A DNA stretch of 64,000 nt from Lytechinus variegatus. Its lineage: Eukaryota; Echinodermata; Echinoidea; Temnopleuroida; Toxopneustidae. Made by a program: the position numbers and the translations under genes. The notes below the pieces were generated by a model. It was not told the origin of the DNA and did no database searches. It saw only the letters and a program-made list of their open reading frames with translations. Numbering within the stretch: position 1 is the first letter of the stretch; every line of letters starts with the position of its first letter. This document shows positions 54,754 through 64,000 of the stretch, one piece after another. The stretch lies in assembly GCF_018143015.1 (NCBI RefSeq), contig NC_054743.1:44178922-44242921 (forward strand). The letters are read 5' to 3'.

Positions 54754-54967
54754 GGTTGGGGTTTCATAAAGCTGTTCATAAAGTTACCGTAATCACGATG
54801 CATGACTGAACATGTTCTTACATGCTTAGACCTGGGGCTTAGACAGCTAGTCAGCTGCATTGTGATATCATTTAGGACACGAAAGGGATACGAGTGGTGC
54901 GTAGAGTCAAGCATAGAATTGTGTAGAAAGTCATGCGTAGCGTTCGAATAGCTTTATGCAAAGGTCC
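54754..54967. mobile_element. Hairpin MITE family, diverged copy
   Basis: It opens GGGGTTTCATAAAGCTGTTC and closes GTTCGAATAGCTTTATGCAA. The inner sequence is more diverged than in the other copies (CTGAACATGTTCTTACATGC). Confidence 0.7.
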
Positions 54968-55154
54968 CAGCACTATTCATTAACTTTGTACTCATTTTGA
55001 ATATTTACCGAATAGCATAGTGTAAGTATAGCAGGAATTATTTGTCCGACGTTGGACTGGCTTACTATTTTGCACCCGGGACTCTGGAAAAATAGTAATT
55101 TTGCCAGTACAAACAAGGAAAAATAATTCCCTCTATACTTTCGAAATAAAGGCC

Positions 55155-55327
55155 TGAAGCCAGTTTTATAAAGCTTTTCGTAAGTTACGAATGACTTTAC
55201 GCACGACCGGTGATCCTTTCTGGTGCTATGTGATATCCCTATGTAACTGATGTAGTGCCTAGGAACAGGTTCCATTCGTGCGTAAGTTGTGCGCAACTTT
55301 TACGAACAGCTTTATTAAACACCACCC
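55155..55327. mobile_element. Hairpin MITE family copy
   Basis: The arms TTTATAAAGCTTTTCGTAAG / TTACGAATGACTTTACGCAC and AGTTGTGCGCAACTTTTACG / AACAGCTTTATTAAACACCA form the hairpin. The loop has GACCGGTGATCCTTTC. Confidence 0.8.
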
Positions 55328-56114
55328 TGGTGTATTTGCTTTATATCCTACTTTCAATATCATAAAGTTAGAACAATATCTTGATAATCTAGTTCTTGTA
55401 CTCGTAGTTCTTTGTTTTTTAATCTAAACCAAATACTAGTGTAGATAACGCACTGTGCTGACAGACATAGAGAAACCACAAGCTCAGCAGAATGCAGATT
55501 AGTGCCTGCACCATCCTTTCACAGGATTTGCCCAGTAGAGGCACCTCACTGACCGGTGTATCCAAGAGATTACATGATCTGTGACATCAATGAAGGAACA
55601 GTGCACTATTCCATCATTGACATCACAAAATAGGAAATTTTTGTTGCGAGTGGGCATTTTGTTTTGACAGCATAGCTAGAATATCTTTAGTCACGTGATG
55701 CTATTTGAACCAATCACTGTACAGGATTTAATTTATTTAGGATCCATGTTTCAACAGGATATTGCTGTTGGTCCATTCAGAATAGTATCACTACGATGGG
55801 CTTGAGTGAAGAAATATCCCACTACTATCTTAAAAAAATAATAGATTTCTGGCATGAATGAGTTGTACTGCTTGAATATCTACCTAAAGGATCAACTGTT
55901 TGAGACTTTAGCAAATCGTGATAATGCTACCTGTTTGCTCGAGCATCTCAGAACCCCTAAAACTTTAAAGCTTTGTACTCAGATTACATTTTATTCACAT
56001 GGTATTTTTATCTCAACACTCCCCCCCCAAAAAAAAATGTGACTTGCTTTTAAGGGTTCAGAGATACCTTCTTTTTTTAAAGCTGTATCCATTAATCTTA
56101 AATTCAAGTCTTAA
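55328..56114. other. Intergenic, no feature recognised
   Basis: Sequence downstream of the RCAN 3' end. No gene was seen. Confidence 0.4.
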
Positions 56115-56124
56115 TTTATTTATT
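56115..56124 (-). terminator. Candidate RCAN poly(A) signal (two overlapping AATAAA)
   Basis: On the minus strand two overlapping AATAAA hexamers lie about 205 bp after the RCAN stop codon. This would give a short 3' UTR (56327 to about 56100). Confidence 0.6.
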
Positions 56125-56327
56125 CACAATTCTTCTGTGTGTTGTTCTTATTGTATAATAAATATTTTGTACCTGGTCTAAGAAATGGTGATTTGAATTG
56201 AGTTTTTATCTCCTTAATTCGAATTTCTTTCAAATGGTCTTTGTTCGATACAACAGAGCATCTTAAAGAGTCTTTACAGTTGAGGCACGTAGCCTTGTCT
56301 CAAGCTGTAATGATTTTCTAGTGGTAA

Positions 56328-59300
56328 TCATGACGATGTAGATGGAAGGTCCGGTCTCTTTGTTTGTTGGATCTTTTGAGGAACAGGACGTCTTGAGATG
56401 GGATCATCGCATGGTTCAACAACAATGCTTGGTTTATTCCCTTCAGCCGGATGAAGCTCGTGCGTTTCACCTATTAACATAAAATGATACAATAATTTTA
56501 ATAGGAGTGGGTTTGATCAAGATAAACAAACAATAGGACCATGACCAGAGAGAAGTGGGGTTTTTTTTGGTTGGGGGGGGGGGCCTTAGGGGCACTCAGG
56601 CCTATTATGTAATTCACGATCATCCTCAGTGAAAATACTACTTGTCTACACATGTAGGGCTAAGATGCAAATAAGTGAAGTTTCTGACATAAATTCACAG
56701 CAAGGTCATGGTCGTAACCTTTTTTCATGTTATTATAAAATTTCAACCAACCATCAAATTTTAGGGGGCATACATGTACATGTATGCCCCCTTCCTTTTT
56801 TTCTTTGTGCCTTGCAGACACACCAAGTCTTATCAGTTATGTGTGAAATTCCCAAATAATAGGTGCTCCAGCTCATGCCCAAAATTTTTTTCTAACATCC
56901 ATGTCAGTCTATCCCCGATGAAGGAAGAATTGATGTATGTATATTGCTCAGTGAAGACTGATCAATGGAATTTGGGTCAAAACTGACTTCTAGATATCCT
57001 AGTTGCCAGATTAAGTGAGTAGGCCTAATCTGGGTATAATTACTTATCTTCCAAAAATAAAACTCCTAAATGTCCTATGTAGGTTTAACAGTGATCAGGT
57101 CACTGCTTAAAATGTCATTTCCACCAGGAAGTAGAGTAATCTACTTTATCTGTTCAAAAGTGACATGAGACAATGCAGCTGAAACTCAATGATTTCCTTC
57201 TTACTTTTTGATATATGTACATGTAGTAGAAAATGAAATAGAGGGTACTTGTAATGGCCTTGATATAAGAAAAGAAGGTACAATCAGGTGCTTTTGTTTT
57301 TTTAGATTCCCATTACAATTAGGCAATAGTAAGGTAAGAACATACAATGAGATTCCATGAGATTCCTTGGCCATAAAATGGTGCGTTGGAAAGGAGAAAA
57401 ATAAATAAAACAAAAAGATTGAAATTTGAAAGAATTTGGACAAGCAATAAGAAAGTTTAATATAGCTGCTTTAAAATTGAGAATATGAAGATTTCAAATT
57501 GGAAACTGGGTAAGTGAATTATGAAAAGAGGCAAGGACAACTTTCCCATAGGCCATGTACTTAATTATCAGGTATTGTGATTTTCTCCCCTGGGGTAGTA
57601 AGCTAAATATAACTCAGGCAGTATCTTGTTTTATTTCCTCATGAAAGAAAAATAAAATTTGAAGTTAAACTTTTGAAGAAAAAAAGGCATTTTAGCCATT
57701 TTATGTATTGAAGTTCATGGAAGAGTATTCTTTGCCTTACTTCATGACATCACATGTGCAGCTAATTTGAAGTCTCATCATAGTGATTACCGATATTTAC
57801 AACTTTTAAAGATTCATAACTTTCTTAATGTTTTTTGATGTTGTTATTCAAATTCTCACCTTTTAACTAGTCTGATATTTCTTTTTCCTCTAAAAACAAG
57901 TTTTCATTTGGGTTGGACTTCCCTTTAAACCTCACTGATCACAATGAACATTGACTGCACATGATTAACTTCCTTCTTCATACTAATTTTGTTTCCCTCT
58001 AATAAATCTTTGCATGCCCACTGAATGTAATAAAGAAAATATAAATCTACATACCTGGTGCAAGGTTTGCTAGTGCAGCAAGAAGGTCATAGTCAATGAC
58101 GGGTTCAGATTCTGGCACAGGTTCCCAGCCAACCGGCGGAGACGCAGGTGGTGATATTAAGAACTGTTTGACTGGCTGAGGAAGTTCTAAGCTTGGGTTG
58201 GTGTCTTTCAATATCTTGGTCTGCAAAAAACAGGGGAATAGCCATAATTTTAAGACAACAGTAGTGCTAAAATGTACATGTACATGCAGTATGGATTTAT
58301 AATCTGAAACCGGCTGACCCAAAGCTGGTCTAACAAGTGCAGAAATTCAATAACAAATTTGCAATTACCTCGGTCAATATCTTTTATTGTAAAAATGAAC
58401 ATAATTTTGTATCTCTTTGTTGTTCCCTTTTTACTTTTCTTTTGTATTAATGTGCCTGCTGGTCTTTATAATTTAATCACTTCACCATGTCATGCTTTTA
58501 TTCTGGATATACCATAAATAAAAGTCCATATGCCTATGGGCCAGTCATTGGAAAAATTAATAACAGTACTCACGTAACTCCCATGACAAGAATTATGCGT
58601 TCAATTTGAGTTTACCCCTAGGGCTCCACAGTCACACTACCCCCTTTTTATCTACTGGTTTGACCTAATCATGTCAGACCAGTAGACCCAGTTTTTCTAT
58701 ATTTTATTGGTCTGAATGTAAAATGACTGGTCCCAAAAAGAGAAAAACCTAAAACAGTCTTCAGTTTATTTTGTTGTATTTTATTGCTTGTTTCCCCCCC
58801 CCCAAACAAAAAAACAACATACAAACAAAAAGTACACACACAATATATATATATACATCATGAATCAAGACAGCCATTTCTTAATTTTAATTCAAAGAGC
58901 CATCTTTTTTAAGACACCAGGGCCATTTTTATAATTTACAAAATAGAATAAAATATCACTGTATCAGTTTGATATATTTTTTACTGGTCACGACAGACCA
59001 GTAAATCTGGCTTTTTCTGAATAGTTACTGGCCCAACAGCAATTTTTACCAGTCTGGAACCGTCGGACCGGTGCCAGTGAGCAATTTTTACCAGTCTGGA
59101 ACCGTCGGACCGGTGCCAGTGTCGCGCACTGGTTTACCACAATGTGTTCATCCCTCAAGAAAACAAGCATAAAAAGCACATTTAGTAAATCTATTGAGAA
59201 AACAACACTCCCTCACCTGTGAAAAATAAAAATTGACAATGGAGCCGCTGATTTCTTTGGAATGCAATGCTATCCTGGCCCCTACTGCTTCCTCAGGTGA

Positions 59301-62300
59301 ATTATACGTCACTCTAATACGACGAAAGCTGGGAAGATAGTGGAACTCGACCCTCGTTCCATAAACAGAACACAATTCTTCGAAGGCGGCCTGGATTGAA
59401 AGGATTAAAATTGTCAGAATTAAATCAGTTCATGGCCACATGACTTTCCCTGAATTGCATACCAACCAGGATGTGCATATAGCTATTAAAACATGCTTAA
59501 TTTTAATAATGTAATAACTTTCTTATATCTATTTCACAGCCAATTTTGGTGAAATTTCAGCATTAGGTCTTACTTTATACATGTTTTATTTTTCTCCTTT
59601 TTATTCAAATGAACTTTTTATTTTTGGGACTGGACCTTTTAACAAGGCCATATTAAATCAATTGCTTGTTGACGGTTCAAGTTCTTTGATGTGATATTAC
59701 CAGGTCCACGTAATCAGATATCAGAATATCAATATGTTATACATGTTACAGTACTTTCATATAGTCAATAACAAACTTAAGGACCAGACCAGACCCAAAA
59801 GTGAAAGTGACAAATCATATACCAATCTAAAGCATATTAAGTATTTCACATGTAAATGCAAGCTTTAAGCATTTTTACTGCTTATCAGCTGAGTATTTTG
59901 CTTAAGAATAGCTCCAACTCTCAGGCTTTGAAAATAGACTTTCTTGTACATAGTTTTCACTGGCCTCAAAAACTTGACGTCATGTTGTTTAAAAATCATT
60001 GTTCTGCTTTTCAAAAAAAGTGCTTTTAATTTTCTTCACGTCTACCACATAGAGATATCATTATGTATTTCTATGCAAGCTTGAATTGATGAAAATATGG
60101 CTTTGGGCTACTTTTTTACCATATTTTATTTCCAGCTTTCAAATTCTCTTATCTGCATAATTCAGTTTATGTGAAACAACTTTTCCTGACAGAGCAATTT
60201 AGGCCCAAATCAAAAGCGAAATCACAAAAAATCTACTAGTAGATTTGCAAGTTTCCATCCATCCGAGCACTAAATAATTGTCATTGCCATTTTTTTTCCG
60301 CAAATAGAAAAAAAAAATGAATGCGGAATCTGAATTGGCTCTTGTTTGACTACATTTGGAGTATTGTAGTTGTGTGTGGAGCCCTACATGTAGATTCATT
60401 ACTGATGACAGAAGGGTTGAATCTGTTCAACGTAGAGCAAAAAGACTATTTCCAGGATTTAGCTCCTTATCTTATAGTGAAAGACTAGTCAAACTGAATC
60501 TGTACTCCTTACATTACAATAGAGAATGAGGGGACATGATACAAGTATTTAAAATATTGCATGTTATAGACAGAGTCGATCCAGTTTCCCTCTTCATGAG
60601 ATCCCCGTACCAAGGAAAAAGAGGTCATCTCTTCAAATTGTTCACTACTCACTGTCGGTAGAACACCCGCAGCAGCTTTTTTAGTAAAAGAGTGGCCAAT
60701 CTTGGAATATTTTGCCTGCAACACAAGTAATGTCTTCCAGCATCAACTCATTTAAACACAGATTTTATAAAATTGGTGTATTATTCACAGGGTTGGCAAT
60801 TTTTTTGATTTTTTTTTTTTAAATAAAAAAAATCAGATTTTTTTTATTTAAATCAGATTTTTTTTATTTTTTAAAAGTTCCTTTGAAAAAAAGGGTACTT
60901 ATCCCCCCCCCCCCCCCTTACTCTTACAATGACATCAATATTGATGTTATACCATATACCCTATTTCACCCCTAATATTGTTCTTAACCACATATTTTGT
61001 AATTAAAATCCAGTAAAAATGGACAATTAAAAATAAATTTGAGGAATCATGTATCTGAACTTAATTCTATCATACATAGGCCTATGAAGGAATATTCCAT
61101 AGGGAATTCCCAGTGAGTAGAGAAAATTCCCCTCTGGGATTTTTCATTCAAATATTTAAAAAATCCAAGAGAAAAAATCCCTTATCAAAACTGCCAACAA
61201 ACCCTTTGCCAATTACTAGTATTCATGTATATTGTAAGAGAAATAATTCAAATCAATGATTTTTTTCAATTAGTCACAGCTTTACAATAGTCAAAGAGAG
61301 ACTACAACTGTATATGTTTAGGATCTTTTTGATAAAAAGCTCTTCTCTTGCTACAGATATAGATGAAAAACTCTCAGTTTTGGAGAACAATATAGGAGAT
61401 AGCTTAGTCAAAGGGTGACTATACTACATTCTGTTACTGTGATTTTTTTTACATTAATCTACAATTTTTATTCCCATATTCTCTACAAAAAAATCTGTTT
61501 GATCCATGAAGTATGAAAAAGAATCTACTTACTTTTAACTTAAAGGATAAAAACTGCAAAACTGCTTAAATTACAACATATGTATTACAAAAAGAAGTAT
61601 TTTATTTTAAATGAGACACAGCTTACAACTGCCAATGATTGTAACTGAAGTACCTGCATCTTAACATCAAAATGCAGTGTTAAATGTTTATTCTGAGTTT
61701 TGCAAATTGTTGTTATAGAGCTCTTTCCATTATTACATGCAGATACAAAACTTCCATTATTTGTAGCACTGAACATAAAATGGGCTGCAGTGATTTAAAA
61801 GGTTTATAAGAGAAAGCTTTTCTCAACAGTCAAATTATGACTGTACTACATTATGTTAATGTGATTTTTATAATTATGTTATTTAAAACATCAAATGTAT
61901 GATAAATGTAACAATACGAAATAAGAGGCATGTTAAATATGTTGATTACATGCAGGTATCATTTTTTTTATTTTACATGACAGAAGTAGTTATGTGTAGG
62001 CGAAGGATCAAAACTGGAAAACTGCCAACAAACCTTTTCTCATTGACTTTTATATATTATATATTTTTTTTTTACAAACTGCTCTCTGAAAAGTCTTTGG
62101 ATTATGTGAAAACTTTATGTTAAGAAAGAAATTGACTAATAATAACTGACAAAGAATGTAAAATTTCAGAAGAAAAACATAATTTACAAAAAATGAGTAC
62201 CTATTGACAACATACATCTGTAGTTTTTAAGGAATTACCTGATTTTATTAATTTGATTTTAATTTGTTTTAAGTAGATATGAAGACTTTGTTGATCTTTT

Positions 62301-63788
62301 ATTGATACAAAGTTAATTCAAAGTTTTTCAGTTGACTTGAAGAATTAAAACTGCATTGAACAAATACTTTGTCCATGATTTGTACATTTTTCAATGGAAG
62401 TGATTTAAATCAATGATTTTTAAAAAAAATCATGGTGATTTATTAAAATCGCGATTTAAATCACGATTTAAATCAATGTGATTTAAATCCGCCAACCCTG
62501 ATTATTCAAGCATCGCGATTGGCCAATATGCGTCACATGACATCCATTTATTTGGTGCAAAGCACGGCAGTGCAAAAGGTGTGCAACGAAAATTGACATT
62601 GCACGCTCAAGCAAACCAGTGCGGTAGAAGTCCTGGGAAAAGTCCAACAAAACTGTACTGTAACTTTTCAAAAATTTGTTTCTGTGTTGCTATTTTATAA
62701 AACAAATAATGCACTTGCTCTGTCGTGCGTAAAAGTAAATGCAGAGAAAGCTTGGTTTCTCCAGATGGTGCTCACTGGGCACTCGCCGCCAGCGGCTCGT
62801 GTACAGTGCGGCATCTATCTAAAGAAACCTCACGTGCTCTGCATTTCCACTAACGCACTCGGCTGCATGCATTATTCTTTTTGGTCAAGCAAACATTTTG
62901 AAATTGTCTGACATCCACGCCCGCATCATGATAGGGAGTCCTAAAGCCAAATTAAGAGGTGTTCGGAAAACAGCTGGATTTTCATATTTGTGAGTTTTGT
63001 GATATTTTCTTCTTGGTGTATGATCTTTAGAATGTTTGCCACAAATTGGTGAAAGATAATTTGTTCAAACATTTAAATTGGCACAGTTTTTATCATTTGT
63101 AAACAAAGTGCATAGCTTTACACTTGTTAGACTTTTAAATATGCATCAAGTGTTTACGACTGAGAGATCAACGACCTACACTCCCGTACAGATGATGAAA
63201 GCCCCCAAAAATGACTCATTTTTTCTGTGTACAAATATATGGAAAAAAGAAAAGCACCGAAAAGCCTCAAAATCCCTAGCGAAACCTGTTTATCAGTTAT
63301 TGTTAATTAGAGTTTTTCTTAAGCAAAAATACATGTACGCTACTTGGCTGTAAAGGAGTGAATATGCTTATAAAAACATTGTCATGATTGTTGTGCTTTA
63401 TCTTACTAATTCCTATCTGTCAATTTCACTTTCACACTCTTTTTTTTAGCTCCGGTCTGGGTCTTTTAAGAAAAATTAGCAGTTTCTTAACAAGCATGAC
63501 AATTAAAGTTAAATTCATGTTATCTTTTTTTTAATGAACAGATCGAGTTTGATTAATGTAATTTATTTATTGTAATTGAAAAAACATCAAAACATCACGG
63601 CAGCAAACACATGTCAATACCCTTTCTTTCTCATCTGTAAACACACATTCGCTGACATTGGTGGCGATGAGCGCGACCGGCAGTTCATTGTAGTCGAACT
63701 CCCCCGTAGACTGCCGGGAGGTGCGTTGCCTTTCACTGCTGCTGCCAGCGACACTCGATTCTCCGTTCACCTCCGGATCCATATCCAT
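56328..63788 (-). CDS. RCAN: Regulator of calcineurin (calcipressin), 4 coding exons, 216 aa
   Basis: RCAN proteins bind calcineurin and tune NFAT signalling. Coding exons: 63788-63621, 59390-59217, 58220-58055 and 56470-56328. All are GT-AG, and 651 nt close in frame. The N-terminus is an acidic leader (MDMDPEVNGE...), then an RRM-like fold from about residue 32 to 114 (ELPVALIATNV, AAFEELCSVYG, FRRIRVTYNSPEEAVGAR, IVNFYFSQ). The family signature FLISPPASPPVGW is at 134-146, followed by PVIDYDLLAAL. Near the C-terminus PQKIQQTKRP (200-209) matches the PxIxIT-like calcineurin docking site. The C-terminal TxxP-like ending of vertebrate RCANs is not evident; the protein ends LPSTSS. Intron 1 carries a LINE fragment and a hAT element. 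Alternative first exons, common in vertebrate RCAN1, cannot be judged. Invertebrates usually have one RCAN, so no paralogue number is given. Confidence 0.95.
57362..57924. mobile_element. TTAA-type MITE, second copy, left end lost (RCAN intron 3)
   Basis: The interior matches the 23400-23912 element closely (CTTGGCCATAAAATGGTG, GGACAAGCAATAAGAAAGTT, TAGCTGCTTTAAAATTGAGA). The right end is GGGTTGGACTTCCCT followed by TTAA at 57925-57928. The left AGGGGAATCC end is missing. Confidence 0.8.
58221..59216. other. RCAN intron 2 with diverged repeat sequence
   Basis: From about 58630 to 59120 both sides carry (C)TACTGGT(C)/GACCAGTA-type text (TCAGACCAGTAGACC near 58674, ACAGACCAGTAAATC near 58993). 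This suggests a decayed inverted-repeat element around a C-run and a TA-run. Confidence 0.5.
59038..59121. repeat. 42-bp perfect tandem duplication (RCAN intron 2)
   Basis: Two identical 42-bp units starting AGCAATTTTTACCAGTCTGG, at 59038 and 59080, about 95 bp upstream (genomic left) of the exon 2 donor. Confidence 0.92.
60345..60787 (+). pseudogene. Decayed CR1-like LINE 3' fragment (RCAN intron 1)
   Basis: Plus-strand text keeps one reading frame through LHLEYCSCVWSPTCRF, DRRVESVQRRAKRLFPGF, SYSERLVKLNLYSLHYNRE, GDMIQVFKILHVIDRVDP and later FFSKRVANLG, the usual C-terminal region of CR1-type RTs. Four in-frame stops interrupt it; three look like single C-to-T changes (CGA to TGA twice, CAG to TAG once). 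The RT catalytic part is absent. The right edge is cut by the hAT element at 60788. Confidence 0.8.
60788..62500. mobile_element. Non-autonomous hAT-type transposon (1713 bp) in RCAN intron 1
   Basis: An exact 8-bp duplication, ATTATTCA, occurs at 60780-60787 and 62501-62508. The ends are CAGGGTTGGCAATTTTTTTG (left) and minus-strand CAGGGTTGGCGGATTTAAAT (right). Subterminal GATTTAAATCA-type motifs recur near the right end and, degraded to T- and A-rich text, near the left. The interior is AT-rich with a C-run at 60903-60917 and no transposase. Confidence 0.88.
62509..63620. other. RCAN intron 1, remaining part
   Basis: No exon or clear repeat was found. A somewhat GC-richer patch at about 62750-62870 has a chance frame without domain features. 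Confidence 0.45.
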
Positions 63789-64000
63789 CTCAACTTGTTC
63801 TGGCTTTGCCTTTAAAGTTCTGAATTATCTGTCAAGTAATTAGACTGTAAGCTATTCCCCGAAATGAACATGTGGATGACATCCAACATTCGTCGACGAG
63901 ACGGCAGTGTTACTGTTAATTGTCAACAATTAAAAATAGAGTCTGACTGATCCTCTCCGACAACATCATCAAAGGAATGACGTCACAAAGTTTCTGATTC
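63789..64000 (-). promoter_or_regulatory. RCAN 5' UTR / upstream region
   Basis: Sequence immediately upstream of the RCAN ATG, running to the window edge. It is presumed to hold the 5' UTR and possibly promoter. It includes TGACGTCA-like TGACGTCATTCC on the minus strand near 63980, which resembles a CRE-type site. The TSS was not identified. Confidence 0.35.

Overview
The window is low-GC animal nuclear DNA with intron-split genes, long repeat-filled introns and many transposable elements. The content best fits a deuterostome invertebrate, probably an echinoderm such as a sea urchin. The reasons are a CR1-like LINE whose ORF opens with a signal peptide and a 2A-like motif, abundant TTAA- and hAT-type MITEs, and animal genes with vertebrate-like exon structure. 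The species assignment is inference. No prokaryotic or organellar features were seen.

Three host genes can be rebuilt exon by exon, and each spliced reading frame closes exactly. (1) SOD2, mitochondrial Mn superoxide dismutase, minus strand, 24475 down to 11111: five exons, 224 aa, with exon lengths and phases like the human gene. (2) WTAP, the m6A-writer and splicing cofactor, plus strand, 34296 to 41444: six coding exons, 673 aa, with a conserved coiled-coil N-terminal third and a long acidic tail. (3) RCAN (calcipressin), minus strand, 63788 down to 56328: four coding exons, 216 aa. SOD2 and WTAP are divergent neighbours, as in vertebrates, which suggests an old linkage.

Layout. 1-2892: an uninterrupted LINE ORF (minus) running off the window edge. 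3313-5415: a 5'-truncated L1/Tx1-like LINE (minus). 6380-7491: a hAT-type element with an internal GC-rich repeat. 8.2-8.7 kb: a perfect-ended hairpin. 9.9-24.5 kb: SOD2, with a 97-bp minisatellite in intron 3, a CAT-rich microsatellite and an exon-5 fossil in intron 4, and a 9.5-kb intron 1 holding a 2A-bearing LINE, a hAT element and a 2.4-kb foldback element that ends 8 bp from the exon 1 splice donor. 24.5-34.3 kb: the SOD2/WTAP intergenic region, with further transposon remnants. 34.3-42 kb: WTAP, with RTE, SINE and MITE insertions in its introns. 42-56 kb: an intergenic region with five copies of one hairpin MITE family, a TTAA MITE and a SINE that resembles the SRP RNA Alu domain. 56-64 kb: RCAN, with a decayed LINE fragment and a 1.7-kb hAT element in intron 1.

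The three genes do not form a pathway. They act in mitochondrial superoxide removal, nuclear RNA methylation and splicing, and calcineurin control. All coordinates come from reading the sequence by eye. No alignments or database searches were run.
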